64,000 bases of DNA, taken from contig CAJMKE010000008.1 in assembly GCA_905213895.1 (NCBI GenBank), forward strand, positions 1-64,000. Direction: 5' to 3'. Origin of the DNA: an uncultured Alistipes sp. Its GTDB lineage: Bacteria > Bacteroidota > Bacteroidia > Bacteroidales > Rikenellaceae. The notes below the pieces were generated by a model. It worked only from the letters and a program-made list of their open reading frames with translations, ran no database searches and was not told where the DNA came from. Position 1 is the stretch's first letter. The number at the start of each line of letters is the position of its first letter. Of this stretch, positions 1-8,392 are shown in pieces. Made by a program: the position numbers and the translations under genes.

Positions 1-389
1 TGACAAGCATTACTATTCCCGACAGCGTTACTTCGATTGAAAAATATGCATTCTATGATTGCAGCAACCTGGAAAGTGTAACTATTGGTGACAGCGTTAC
101 TTCGATTGAAAAATATGCATTCTACGATTGCAGCAGCCTGACAAGCGTTATTATTGGTAGTAATGTTACTTATATAGGAGATTACAACTTTTATTCTTAT
201 TACCGCGGCTTAAACAGAAAGATTAGCGTATATTGCAAACCTATAACTCCGCCACAATTAGGACGAAAAGCATTTGATGAGGATGATAGTGGCTGGATGA
301 CAAAACTCCTTTATGTCCCAATAGAATCCGTAGAGTTATATAAACGCAACTGGGGGTATTCATTTGAGATTTTCGGATACTCTTTTTAG
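1..389 (+). CDS. BspA-like leucine-rich-repeat (LRR_5) surface protein, C-terminal part
   Basis: This is the 3' end of a gene that starts before the window. The frame from base 3 reads consecutive ~23-residue LRR_5 units (TSITIPDSVTSIEKYAFYDC type) and then a non-repeat C-terminal cap of about 60 residues. The cap (YCKPITPP...VPIESVELYK...IFGYSF) matches the cap of the complete BspA-like protein at 34975-37704, so the two are paralogues. BspA-type LRR proteins are surface or secreted adhesion proteins in Bacteroidetes and oral pathogens. A small membrane-protein gene follows, as it does at the other locus. The N-terminus and any lipobox are not visible. Confidence 0.9.
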   Translation, partial: TSITIPDSVTSIEKYAFYDCSNLESVTIGDSVTSIEKYAFYDCSSLTSVIIGSNVTYIGDYNFYSYYRGLNRKISVYCKPITPPQLGRKAFDEDDSGWMTKLLYVPIESVELYKRNWGYSFEIFGYSF

Positions 390-410
390 TAAATTAACGT
401 ATAACACTCT

Positions 411-434
411 CCTGCGATGCTTCGGCATCGCAGG
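411..434 (+). terminator. Perfect 10-bp UUCG hairpin
   Basis: CCTGCGATGC and GCATCGCAGG enclose a TTCG tetraloop just after the LRR gene stop and 13 bp before the next ATG. There is no T-run, so it may be an mRNA-stabilising or attenuating hairpin within the two-gene unit rather than a full terminator. Confidence 0.6.
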
Positions 435-447
435 GAAGGTTGATTAA

Positions 448-822
448 ATGGGAAATAATATGGTAAGTGGAGATATAAAGGCTTTGGACAACCTGTCTAT
501 CAATCAAAATATCATCGGTTTAATAGTTAGTTATATCGGTGTGGTGTATATTGCACAACTTGAAGTCTATAATAGTTATTGGTATTGTCTTGTAAGTTTT
601 ATCGGTTGTCTTTGTTTGGTTCTATTCTTTGTATGCACCCTATCGGTAATTAGTTCTATGATTGTCTATGCAATAGAATATTGGAAAAAGAAATGGTATA
701 AAGGTAAAGGACATAAAGTGGAATATGAAAATATAAAATCCGATAAGACGAGTGTAGACTACAAAACGAGTGTGAATTGTAAGAGGTGTACAAGATGTCC
801 TTGTAAAAATTGTGAACTATAA
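448..822 (+). CDS. Small membrane protein with cysteine-rich tail
   Basis: I do not recognise a family. The 124-residue protein has two probable transmembrane segments (about residues 20-40 and 45-72), then a basic stretch and a hydrophilic tail. The tail ends in six cysteines arranged CxxCxxCxCxxC, which could bind metal or form disulfides. The gene lies 58 bp after the BspA-like gene, separated only by a UUCG hairpin, so co-expression is likely. The full BspA-like gene at 34975 is also followed by a small membrane protein, but the two partners are not obviously homologous. Codons are AT-rich, as in the LRR gene. The start could also be ATG at 460. Confidence 0.7.
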   Translation: MGNNMVSGDIKALDNLSINQNIIGLIVSYIGVVYIAQLEVYNSYWYCLVSFIGCLCLVLFFVCTLSVISSMIVYAIEYWKKKWYKGKGHKVEYENIKSDKTSVDYKTSVNCKRCTRCPCKNCEL

Positions 823-838
823 AAAATAGAATAAAAGT

Positions 839-868
839 ACCTCTCGACAGAATCGAGAGGTATTTTTA
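839..868 (+). terminator. Intrinsic terminator
   Basis: ACCTCTCGA and TCGAGAGGT enclose a 5-nt loop and are followed by ATTTTTATT. It ends the LRR/membrane-protein unit and separates it from the convergent methyltransferase gene. Confidence 0.8.
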
Positions 869-896
869 TTCGGCAGAAACGTGATATGCCGCTACT

Positions 897-1658
897 CTAT
901 TTCGTCGCCACGAAAAACAAATCGAAGCAGCCGGCACTGTACGGAACGACCGAATAGTCGTCCATGGCAATCGACGAAGTCAGTTTGGCGTTGTTCCTCA
1001 ACAGCGACTTGCGGTTCAGGCGGTTCAGAATATCGTAAGGCTTTTGGAGCAGTTGCCGCGGCAGCCGATGTTGGAGGTCGAACACGTCGAAACGGGCGAT
1101 GCGTTCGACGTTCTTCTTGTTCTTGCGGTAGTACTCCATCACCTTTTTGTTGCCGACGACGCCGTAAGCCTCGACTTTCGAGAAATCGCACGCAAGCAGG
1201 TTCGTCAGTTCGTCGGCATTGTATTCGCGGACATGCCACGGATTGCGCGTCAGGGACATAGGCGCATTCGGAGTAGTCAGAATCAGCCGTCCTTCTGGAC
1301 GCAGCACGCGGGCAATCTCGCGCACGAGCGAAATATCGTCCTTCACATGCTCGATGACCTGAAACGACACGACGCAGTCGAACGAATTGTTCTCGAATTC
1401 GAGCGGCGGAACCTCCATACGGTAAAACTCCGCCTGCGCATGCTGTTGCATACCCTCCGGAATATCCTTGTCGACGGTTATGAACCGTTCGCACTTCGGT
1501 GCAAGCAGTTCGACGCCGTATCCCGACCCCGTACCTATTTCGAGCACGTCGCCGCCTATCATCTCGGCGGCACGGTGGTACGCCAGCAGCGAACGCTGGA
1601 AAACATAATTGTCCGATGCCTCCGCGGAGACCCTCTCCGCCGTCGCTATCTTTCCCAT
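897..1658 (-). CDS. Class I SAM-dependent methyltransferase
   Basis: The 253-residue protein has a Rossmann-type methyltransferase core. Motif I is VLEIGTGSGYG near residue 39, an acidic residue ends strand 2 (FITVDKD), and a motif IV-like FDCVVSFQVIEHV resembles UbiE/Methyltransf_11 enzymes. The substrate cannot be read from the sequence. The start codon overlaps the cvfB-like stop by one base (TAATG), so the two genes are probably translationally coupled with this one second. The C-terminal ~80 residues are basic and less recognisable. Confidence 0.85.
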   Translation of the reverse strand: MGKIATAERVSAEASDNYVFQRSLLAYHRAAEMIGGDVLEIGTGSGYGVELLAPKCERFITVDKDIPEGMQQHAQAEFYRMEVPPLEFENNSFDCVVSFQVIEHVKDDISLVREIARVLRPEGRLILTTPNAPMSLTRNPWHVREYNADELTNLLACDFSKVEAYGVVGNKKVMEYYRKNKKNVERIARFDVFDLQHRLPRQLLQKPYDILNRLNRKSLLRNNAKLTSSIAMDDYSVVPYSAGCFDLFFVATK

Positions 1659-2494
1659 TATCTCTTCGATTTTATACCGTTATCCGCAATCTCCACGCGA
1701 CCGTGGCTCAGCAATACACCCAGAGAACGCTTGAACAGTTTCTTGCTCATCTGCAACAAATCGTGTACCTCTTCCGGCGAACTGTCGTCGGTAAGCGGCA
1801 CGAATCCGCCGTTCGCCTCTATCATTTCGTAGAGCCTGTCCGCCGAATCCTTCACCTGCGCATATCCCTGACGCTGCAACGACAGGTCGATGCGGTTATC
1901 CTCCGTAACACGGACGACGTATGCCCTGCATCGTTCGCCGATTTCCACTTTGCGGAACAACTGGTTCTTGTATATCATTCCCCAATGGCGGTTCTCGACG
2001 ATGACGCGGTAGCCTATCGGACTTTCCGACACGATGAGGATGCCGACCTCCTGACGAGGTGCGACGGTAACGATATCGTCGTTATTGACGAAACCTTTCA
2101 GTTTGTTCGTGGCGACGCAACGACCCGTAACGTTGTCCACATACATATATACGGCATAACTGTTGCCGATGACGATGCCGCCCTGCTGGTTGCGGTTGGG
2201 CATGAACAAATCCTTGCCGCCAACGCCCCAGTCGAGGAACGCGCCGTGAATATTCTTGTCCACCACTTTCAGACAAGCCACCTCGCCCGCCTTTATCTTG
2301 GGTGTTTCCGTCGTCGCCACTATACGGTCTTCCGAATCATGGTACACGAACACCTCCACTTCATCGCCGACATGCTGTGCAAGCGACACATAGCGGTTGG
2401 GCAGCAACACTTCGTTCTGCTCGTCATCGACCAGATAAAGACCGTAGTCGGACACGCGCCCGACTTTGAGTTTCTGAATCTCTCCTACTTTCAT
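1658..2494 (-). CDS. cvfB: CvfB/YitL-type S1 RNA-binding protein
   Basis: The 278-residue protein fits the CvfB family: consecutive S1-like beta-barrels (GRVSDYGLYLVDDEQNEVLLP at the N-terminus, a second around LKVVDKNIHGAFLDWG, a third around YRVIVENRHWGMIY) and a C-terminal winged-helix-like segment (LLQMSKKLFKRSLGVLLSHGRVEI). CvfB binds RNA and influences virulence-factor expression in Staphylococcus; its role in Bacteroidetes is not established. A TACATTTG element (minus strand, 2514-2521) lies 20 bp upstream. First gene of a two-gene unit with the methyltransferase. The family call is confident, the function is not. Confidence 0.85.
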   Translation of the reverse strand: MKVGEIQKLKVGRVSDYGLYLVDDEQNEVLLPNRYVSLAQHVGDEVEVFVYHDSEDRIVATTETPKIKAGEVACLKVVDKNIHGAFLDWGVGGKDLFMPNRNQQGGIVIGNSYAVYMYVDNVTGRCVATNKLKGFVNNDDIVTVAPRQEVGILIVSESPIGYRVIVENRHWGMIYKNQLFRKVEIGERCRAYVVRVTEDNRIDLSLQRQGYAQVKDSADRLYEMIEANGGFVPLTDDSSPEEVHDLLQMSKKLFKRSLGVLLSHGRVEIADNGIKSKR

Positions 2495-2572
2495 CGGTTG
2501 AAATTTTACGGGACAAATGTACGAAACAATTCCGTCAATAAAGAATTTTCGGGTAATCGTTTCCGGAGGTTA

Positions 2573-2603
2573 TTGCAAATTCGAATCATAATCGTTATAT
2601 TTG
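2573..2603 (+). promoter_or_regulatory. Bacteroidetes-type promoter
   Basis: TTG at 2573-2575, a 20-bp spacer and TATATTTG at 2596-2603 match the primary sigma factor consensus. The next gene (TauE/SafE family) starts 21 bp downstream. Confidence 0.85.
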
Positions 2604-2624
2604 TAATAGCAAATCGGGAATCGC

Positions 2625-3410
2625 ATGGATTGGAACATCGTCATAATGCTTATAGTGTCGGGTATCGTGGTCGGCATAATCAATACCCTCGCCGGCGGAG
2701 GCTCGATTATCACCATGACCATGTTCACCGCTCTCGGGCTGCCGATAACCGTCGCCAACGGAACCAACCGCATAGCCGTTCTGTTGCAGAATCTCACGGC
2801 AACGGCGACTTTTCTCACGAAACGGATGCTCAACATACGGCACGGACTGCTGCTGTCGATACCCGTCATTATCGGCAACATAGCCGGCTCGCTCGTGGCA
2901 ACGCATATCAACGAAACAGTGTTCAAAATATGTTTCGGCGTAATTCTGCTCGTAATCCTCGTCTACATCATCTTCGACAACCGGTTCAAAATCAAGGAGG
3001 GACACAATATCGACATCAAGCCTCGCCACTATCTGTGGTTTCTGCTGATAGGCTTCTACGGCGGCTACATTTATATAGGAATAGGCTATCTGATACTCGC
3101 CATAACACTTTGGTCGATGCGTATGGACATCGTAACGGCGAATGTCATCAAAGGGTTCGTGATACTTATCGCAACGCCTTTTTCGCTCGCGGTATTCATG
3201 CTTAACGGGCAGGTCGCCTACATGTTCGGACTGCTGCACGGAGTCGGCAATATCATCGGCTCGTTCATCGCATCGCACTACCTCGTCGGCTGGGGCAAAG
3301 GCTTCATCAAGGGATTCACGGCAATCATCGTCTTGGTATGCTTCGCTGACCTTATCGGCATCATATCGCTGCACGACATCTTCTGCTCGATGATGGCAAT
3401 CGGGGAATAA
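2625..3410 (+). CDS. TSUP-family (TauE/SafE) membrane transporter
   Basis: The 261-residue protein is almost entirely hydrophobic with about eight transmembrane segments. It carries the N-terminal GxxxGxxNTLAGGGS signature of TauE/SafE (TSUP) permeases (residues about 14-28), and a related GNIIGSF repeat lies in the second half. The family exports or imports sulfite, sulfoacetate and other anions across the inner membrane; the substrate here is unknown. It has its own promoter and stands alone between the divergent cvfB unit and the surface-lipoprotein leader. Confidence 0.85.
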   Translation: MDWNIVIMLIVSGIVVGIINTLAGGGSIITMTMFTALGLPITVANGTNRIAVLLQNLTATATFLTKRMLNIRHGLLLSIPVIIGNIAGSLVATHINETVFKICFGVILLVILVYIIFDNRFKIKEGHNIDIKPRHYLWFLLIGFYGGYIYIGIGYLILAITLWSMRMDIVTANVIKGFVILIATPFSLAVFMLNGQVAYMFGLLHGVGNIIGSFIASHYLVGWGKGFIKGFTAIIVLVCFADLIGIISLHDIFCSMMAIGE

Positions 3411-3518
3411 CGATTTTTTCGCCCGACGTTTTGCCGTTTTGCGGGAAATATTGTAATTTCGCAACTGATAATGAACGCTTTGTGCAATATCAGTTCCGCT
3501 AACCCGCCGAAATTTTTC

Positions 3519-3527
3519 GGGGGGGGG
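3519..3527 (+). repeat. Nine-G homopolymer tract
   Basis: G9 followed by ATTTTA, preceded by CCGCCGAAATTTTTC. The same tract and flank occur at 34674-34682, and the G9-ATTTT core also occurs at 48403 and 48658. Such tracts are prone to slipped-strand length change. Confidence 0.9.
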
Positions 3528-3573
3528 ATTTTACGCCCTCTCATTTAGCCTATAATCAGCATCTTATAACAAA

Positions 3574-3633
3574 GACTTTAAGGACTTTAAAGTCTTTAAG
3601 GTCGTTAGGGGCTTTAATGACCTTAGCGTCATT
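3574..3633. repeat. Degenerate 9-bp tandem array (7 units)
   Basis: Units read gactttaag, gactttaaa, gtctttaag, gtcgttagg, ggctttaat, gaccttagc, gtcattctc: strict 9-bp period, consensus G[A/T]CNTTAAR. It is the longest of twelve arrays in this window, together with the matching array at 34730. Confidence 0.85.
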
Positions 3634-3694
3634 CTCCCGCGGCATTCCGCTGCGGAACGCACGACTATTCAATCAAATTCACAATAAAATTATT

Positions 3695-3838
3695 ATGAAA
3701 AATTTAATTACACCGCCGTATCTTACACCGCAAGTACGGGCAATCGCGCTTTCAACGGAGCGAGGCTTTGCGGCGAGCCTCGAAGACCCGATAGTCCCAC
3801 CCGGTGGTTCCGAAGGGACAGGAGAAGAAGAATGGTAA
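3695..3838 (+). CDS. 47-aa leader micropeptide (ERGFAASLED type)
   Basis: The predicted peptide begins MKNLITPPYLTPQVRAIALS, continues TERGFAASLEDP and ends GTGEEEW. It is homologous to the 40-aa product at 34850-34972 (shared MKNLI, P-Y, PQVR, ERGFAASLED, terminal W). The strong protein-level match, with many silent differences, argues that it is translated. It has no signal peptide. Its stop is 20 bp before the lipoprotein ATG, so coupling is plausible. Short peptides of this general look are common ahead of surface-lipoprotein genes in Bacteroidales, as far as I recall; their function is unknown. Confidence 0.7.
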   Translation: MKNLITPPYLTPQVRAIALSTERGFAASLEDPIVPPGGSEGTGEEEW

Positions 3839-3858
3839 ATCAAACAAATCAAAAAATC

Positions 3859-6675
3859 ATGAATACAAGTACAAAACGTTTAGTCTTTGCGTGCGCTGCC
3901 CTTATGAGTTCCGCATGCGTCAAAACGGAGGTAGAACTCCCGACAAATGTCCCCGAGGGCATTGAAATCACTATCACTGCGGTAAGGGAAGGATTTGAGT
4001 CCGACACGAAAACCATCCGCCAGCCCGATGGTTCCGTCGAATGGTGTCCGATGGACGAAATCAGCGTATTCTACACCGAAACCGCCAACGGCGGCAGCAA
4101 ATTCACCTCGCAGAACACTGAACAAACGGCTATCGCCGAGTTTAAGGGCAGAATCGAAGGCATCATAGCCGGCGGTGAGGATTTCACCGACGGTAAATAC
4201 CTCTACGGCGTCTATCCTTACTCGGCAAATACCGCTTTCAAAGACGGTGTTACGACCATCTCTCTCCCGTCTTATCAGACCGCGGCAGAAGGGACGTTCG
4301 CCAACGGTCTTTTCCCTACAATAGCCCGCGCACAAGGTGTGAACCTTGCATTTTATAACATCTGCGGCGGCGTGAAGTTCACCGTATCCAGAGATGATAT
4401 TACCTCTGTCAGTTTTAAGGGCAATAACGACGAAAGGTTAGCCGGTACCGCAAATGTCGTTTTCGATGAATCCGAAAAACCCGCTGTCACGGATGAAGAG
4501 GTCGGAAGCAAAAATGAAATAACCGTGTATGCTCCCGAAGGAGGAACTTTCGTGAGCGGCAAGGAGTATTTTATAGTCGCCTATCCGGCAAAACTCGACA
4601 CCGGATTCACCATGACATTCCGCACCTCCGACATGAAGGAAGGAACTTATATAAATAACGGTACGGTCGAAATTCGGCGCTCGGTTTTCGGTGTTATCGA
4701 CCAAGCCGACAAAAATGTCTCCTCGTGGGCGAACATCACTTCCGGCGGAGGAGGCGAAAGCAGCGGCATCTATCTCGGCATTATCGGATTCAACCAGCAG
4801 TTGTACTCCTATCCTATCAGCAGACTTGCCAATGAGAACAAAGCCGGATTCGATTCGTTCATCGACGATTTGAACATGAAGAACGGCACACTGCTGTATT
4901 ATTCCGTCGATCAAGCCATCAATACGATGCAATCCGTGCAACTGCCCGCGGATATTTCAACGGCGGCGATTGTTACGTTTACAGACGGATTAGACCAGGG
5001 TTCAATGATGATGAACATTTCATACAGCGACGATTCCGAATATCTCAATGCGCTCAATCAACGAATAAAGAACGAGACCGTAAGTCGTCAGCCTATTACG
5101 GCTTATTCTATCGGTATACGCGGACAGGACGTTACCGATGTAACCAAGTTCCGAAACAACCTTACCAAACTTGCATCGTCGGCCGAAAACGCGACCGAGG
5201 TAACGAGCATGGCGGAAGTCAATGCAAAGTTCAAGGAAATCGCGGAACAGTTGACACGAAGCAATTATGTCCAGACAATCAGCCTTAAAATGCCGGGCGT
5301 GTCGAATGGTACATTGGTTCGCTTTACGTTCGACAATGTCAATTCCGCCAGCAATTCAACTCTCTATATCGAAGGAACATTCAATCTCGCCAAACGTTCA
5401 CTCGAAAACGTGAAATATGTGGGTCTGACTTCGACTTCCGGAACCGAAATCAAGGGCGTGGTCGACGGCATATTCGTAACCTTTACTTTCGAAGGCGTTC
5501 ACACCGACAGCAATAAGTTAATCGACAACAAATTTACCGACGAATGGACTTACATAAGTTCCAATAACACCTGGCAGATTAACTCCGAGTTCGACAAGAC
5601 GGAAAATTCAGATATAGTAACCGAACACAGTTCGGCTGCAATAATGCTCGTACTCGACTGTTCGAGTTCGCTTGCCGGCGATTTTTCCAAGGCACAGACC
5701 AATGCGAAGGACTTCATCAATACGCTGTACGAAGCAGTCGGCGGGGGCAGCGGCTCCGGGGAGAATCCGGGCGGCGACAATACGATTTACTCGACCGCAC
5801 CTACCGACCTTTCGTTGGCGATATGGAAAGACGGGGTACGCTATTATCTCTCCAAAGAAGAATACGACAAAGCGAACCTCTCCAATGCCGTTATCGAAGG
5901 ATTGACAATCGTAAGCGGCAGTGAAAGTTTTATACTTTCATTAAACGATATTCAAACTGATGCTATCAGCAGTATAGCAACTGCCAAGAACTTATACGGG
6001 GATATTATGCCGACCGCCGATCAGGGAAGGATTATAAGTGCGAAATGGTCGGATATAAATAATGCAATAAGTAAATTTGGCGGAAAAATATTGGATGACT
6101 ATTATTATACTTCTTCAACATATCTTAATGGTTATTTTCATAATTGCATAACTGGTTCAGGCGGTCAATTATATAGTACGCGTACTACCTACGCTTGGGT
6201 AAGAGGCGTTAAGCATACCGGCTACGGTTCTGCCATATACTGGACGAATCCCGATAACCTGAAACTGTCCGTATTAATCAATGGCAACAGAGAATTCGTA
6301 AATAAGCAAGAATACGACGAGAGAAAAGGTGAAATAGAAACCGTTGAAGGGGTTGCCGTTATTGCGGGAGGTGAGAAATTCGCAATTCATCTTAACGATG
6401 CACAGAGCGATCCTATATCTTCGATAACTACCGCCAAGAACCTATACGGAGATATTATACCGACAGCCATTCAGGGGATGATTATAAGTGCGAAATGGTC
6501 GGATATAAATAATGCAATAAAAAAATTTGGCGGGAAAATATTGGATACCTGTTATTATACTTCTTCAACATCTCTTAATGGTTATTTCTACAATTGTATA
6601 AATGGTTCAGGCGGTGATTTATATAGTACGCGTACTACTTATGCTTATATAAGAGGCGTTACCAATATCGAATAG
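3859..6675 (+). CDS. VWA-domain surface lipoprotein with duplicated C-terminal module (Mfa5-like tip candidate)
   Basis: ATG 3859 was chosen because it gives a lipoprotein signal (LMSSAC, Cys about residue 17); the frame is open upstream to ATG 3832. The 938-residue protein has a fimbrillin-like N-terminal domain (about 25-290), a VWA-like segment (about 304-480) with TFTDG (D376) but no DxSxS at its start, a beta-rich middle, and an IMLVLDCSSSL strand carrying a MIDAS-type DxSxS (D600-S604). A Gly/Ser linker leads to two ~140-residue repeats (about 650-790, 790-938) resembling Lcl/DUF1566 domains. The N-terminal domain resembles that of the BspA-like protein at 34975. VWA proteins occur as pilus tips (Mfa5), but no other pilus genes adjoin, so that role is inference. 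Confidence 0.75.
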   Translation: MNTSTKRLVFACAALMSSACVKTEVELPTNVPEGIEITITAVREGFESDTKTIRQPDGSVEWCPMDEISVFYTETANGGSKFTSQNTEQTAIAEFKGRIEGIIAGGEDFTDGKYLYGVYPYSANTAFKDGVTTISLPSYQTAAEGTFANGLFPTIARAQGVNLAFYNICGGVKFTVSRDDITSVSFKGNNDERLAGTANVVFDESEKPAVTDEEVGSKNEITVYAPEGGTFVSGKEYFIVAYPAKLDTGFTMTFRTSDMKEGTYINNGTVEIRRSVFGVIDQADKNVSSWANITSGGGGESSGIYLGIIGFNQQLYSYPISRLANENKAGFDSFIDDLNMKNGTLLYYSVDQAINTMQSVQLPADISTAAIVTFTDGLDQGSMMMNISYSDDSEYLNALNQRIKNETVSRQPITAYSIGIRGQDVTDVTKFRNNLTKLASSAENATEVTSMAEVNAKFKEIAEQLTRSNYVQTISLKMPGVSNGTLVRFTFDNVNSASNSTLYIEGTFNLAKRSLENVKYVGLTSTSGTEIKGVVDGIFVTFTFEGVHTDSNKLIDNKFTDEWTYISSNNTWQINSEFDKTENSDIVTEHSSAAIMLVLDCSSSLAGDFSKAQTNAKDFINTLYEAVGGGSGSGENPGGDNTIYSTAPTDLSLAIWKDGVRYYLSKEEYDKANLSNAVIEGLTIVSGSESFILSLNDIQTDAISSIATAKNLYGDIMPTADQGRIISAKWSDINNAISKFGGKILDDYYYTSSTYLNGYFHNCITGSGGQLYSTRTTYAWVRGVKHTGYGSAIYWTNPDNLKLSVLINGNREFVNKQEYDERKGEIETVEGVAVIAGGEKFAIHLNDAQSDPISSITTAKNLYGDIIPTAIQGMIISAKWSDINNAIKKFGGKILDTCYYTSSTSLNGYFYNCINGSGGDLYSTRTTYAYIRGVTNIE

Positions 6676-6714
6676 GGAGAACCAATTCGCTTACAACAGG
6701 CTTTGATACTGATT

Positions 6715-6750
6715 GAGGCTGTGCTATCGAAAAGGCACAGCCTCTCTTTA
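6715..6750 (+). terminator. Intrinsic terminator
   Basis: GAGGCTGTGC and GCACAGCCTC pair around a 10-nt loop, followed by TCTTTATATT. It ends the VWA lipoprotein transcript. Confidence 0.85.
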
Positions 6751-6910
6751 TATTATGTGGACTTTGCGCATGTCGCCTCAAAAAGCGAAAAACTACTGTA
6801 ACGATTTTTTAAGGCGACTACAATATTATTTCGGGCAAAAGTTCGCCGTTACGCAATAAATTACTACTTTTGCGCTCGAAATTTATAAACGAATCCATTA
6901 CGTTCTGAAT

Positions 6911-7849
6911 ATGTTGAGTAGAAGATTGCTTAGAATCAAAGTGATAAAGGGTGTGTACGCGCATCTTCAATGCCAATGCGACAACATCCCCGTTTCGGAA
7001 AAGAACCTTATCGCATCGATAGACAAAGCCTACGACCTCTATTTCCAGTTGCTCGCTCTCGCGCCCGAACTCGTCCGTTACGCCGAAGAACGCCAGGAGA
7101 TAGGTCGCAACAAGAAACTGCCGACATACGAAGACCTTCACCCGAACCGCAAATTCATCGAAAACAAGGCTGTCGCCCGCATATCGGAGTGCGAAGCGAT
7201 AAACAATTTCATACAGAAACGCGGATTGGGCTGGGCAGGCAATCCCGATTTGATAAGAACCCTCTATCAGTCGCTCTGCACGCAGGAGTTCTACCGGAAA
7301 TACATGGCGTCGGAGGAGCGGTCGTTCCGCGAGGACGCGCAGTTGCTGGCGGACATCTACATGAACATGCTCGAAGAGAACGAGGCTCTCGAAACCGCAC
7401 TCGAAGAGCAGTCGATACTCTGGTCGGACGACTTGGGATACGTGCTTACCATGGTCGCACGCACCGTAAGCGGAATGAAAGAGTCGCATGAGCAAATCAA
7501 ACTGATGCCTAAATTCAAGAGCGAGGACGATTTGGAATTTGCAAAAAGACTGTTCCGCAACTCGATAATGCGTTTCGACGAGCATAAGACGCTTATCGAC
7601 CGCTACACGAGCAACTGGGATGTCGAGCGAGTGGCACTGATGGACAACATCATCCTCGACGTCGCAATCACCGAAGCCGAGTCGTTCCCGTCGATTCCGA
7701 TAAAGGTAACCCTCAACGAATATATCGACATCGCGAAGTACTACTCCACGGCGAGCAGCAGCACTTTTATCAACGGAGTACTCGACAAGGTTACGGCGAC
7801 GCTCACCGAAGAGGGAAAAATCAATAAAACGGGTAAAGGTCTGCTCTAA
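6911..7849 (+). CDS. nusB: Transcription antitermination factor NusB
   Basis: The 312-residue protein begins MLSRRLLRIKVIKGVYAHLQ and ends with a NusB-like helical core (LFRNSIMRFDEHKTLIDRYTSNWDVERVALMDNIILDVAITE...SIPIKVTLNEYIDIAKYYSTASSSTFINGVLDKV). NusB binds boxA RNA with S10 in rRNA antitermination. Bacteroidetes NusB proteins are about twice the size of the E. coli form because of an N-terminal helical extension, as here. A TACTTTTG element lies at 6865-6872. DUF1573 and yajC follow, a common Bacteroidetes order. Confidence 0.9.
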   Translation: MLSRRLLRIKVIKGVYAHLQCQCDNIPVSEKNLIASIDKAYDLYFQLLALAPELVRYAEERQEIGRNKKLPTYEDLHPNRKFIENKAVARISECEAINNFIQKRGLGWAGNPDLIRTLYQSLCTQEFYRKYMASEERSFREDAQLLADIYMNMLEENEALETALEEQSILWSDDLGYVLTMVARTVSGMKESHEQIKLMPKFKSEDDLEFAKRLFRNSIMRFDEHKTLIDRYTSNWDVERVALMDNIILDVAITEAESFPSIPIKVTLNEYIDIAKYYSTASSSTFINGVLDKVTATLTEEGKINKTGKGLL

Positions 7850-7853
7850 ATCC

Positions 7854-8279
7854 ATGCGACGGCTGCCGGCTGCAATCGCCATTGTCTTTGCCGCGATTTC
7901 GATTCTCGCGAGCGGCTGCGCATCGCCCGCCGAAAAGAAATATGCAGGCAAAAGCATCGCAATTACCGATTCGGTACTCGTACACGGAGGTGCGGACACG
8001 CTGCGGCTGGGCAGCATGTTCCGGCGCGAAGTCGTCCAAAAAAATTTCAGGCTGGTAAATGCGACCGAAAAAACCGTCGTACTGCTCGGCTACGACACGA
8101 CATGCGGATGCACGCAACTGCTTTACGACCGCAAAGTATTGAAGCCGCACGAATATTGCGACATGACGTGCCGTTACGACTCGGCAGGCGAATACGGCTG
8201 GACGATGACGGTCGTATCGCTCCGGATGGCGGGTACGGACGAAACTTTCGACATTTTCGTCGAGTGCGAGGTAAAATAA
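7854..8279 (+). CDS. DUF1573 lipoprotein
   Basis: The 141-residue protein has a lipobox (LASGC, Cys about residue 22) and a DUF1573 immunoglobulin-like fold with the typical TCGCTQ segment and repeated turns (FRLVNATEKTVVLLGYDTTCGCT). DUF1573 proteins are periplasm-facing and of unknown function in Bacteroidetes. It starts 4 bp after nusB, so it is co-transcribed. Confidence 0.85.
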   Translation: MRRLPAAIAIVFAAISILASGCASPAEKKYAGKSIAITDSVLVHGGADTLRLGSMFRREVVQKNFRLVNATEKTVVLLGYDTTCGCTQLLYDRKVLKPHEYCDMTCRYDSAGEYGWTMTVVSLRMAGTDETFDIFVECEVK

Positions 8280-8344
8280 TGACGCCGAATCGTCCGTTAT
8301 ATAATAAAAGATGGTGCGGATGCGGCTCGTTCGCATTAAAATAT

Positions 8345-8352
8345 TATCTTTG
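8345..8352 (+). promoter_or_regulatory. Promoter -7 element for yajC
   Basis: TATCTTTG followed by C, 41 bp before the yajC ATG. No clear TTG was found at the expected distance. It would let yajC and the TSCPD gene be transcribed separately from nusB. Confidence 0.6.
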
Positions 8353-8392
8353 CACATACAATATTACGAAACAGAATAAAAATTAGCAAACT

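Larger units (their letters stand above)
3430..3694 (+). promoter_or_regulatory. Duplicated long leader (copy 1): promoter, G9 tract, nonamer array, hairpin
   Basis: A promoter (TTG 3431-3433, 20 bp, TAATTTCG 3454-3461) begins a ~230-nt untranslated leader. In order it holds a nine-G tract (3519-3527), seven degenerate 9-bp repeats (3574-3633) and a GC hairpin (CCGCGGC/GCTGCGG, about 3638-3656) before the micropeptide ATG. The whole block is closely similar to 34585-34849, which precedes another surface lipoprotein. Such conservation in non-coding DNA suggests a working regulatory module. Confidence 0.7.
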
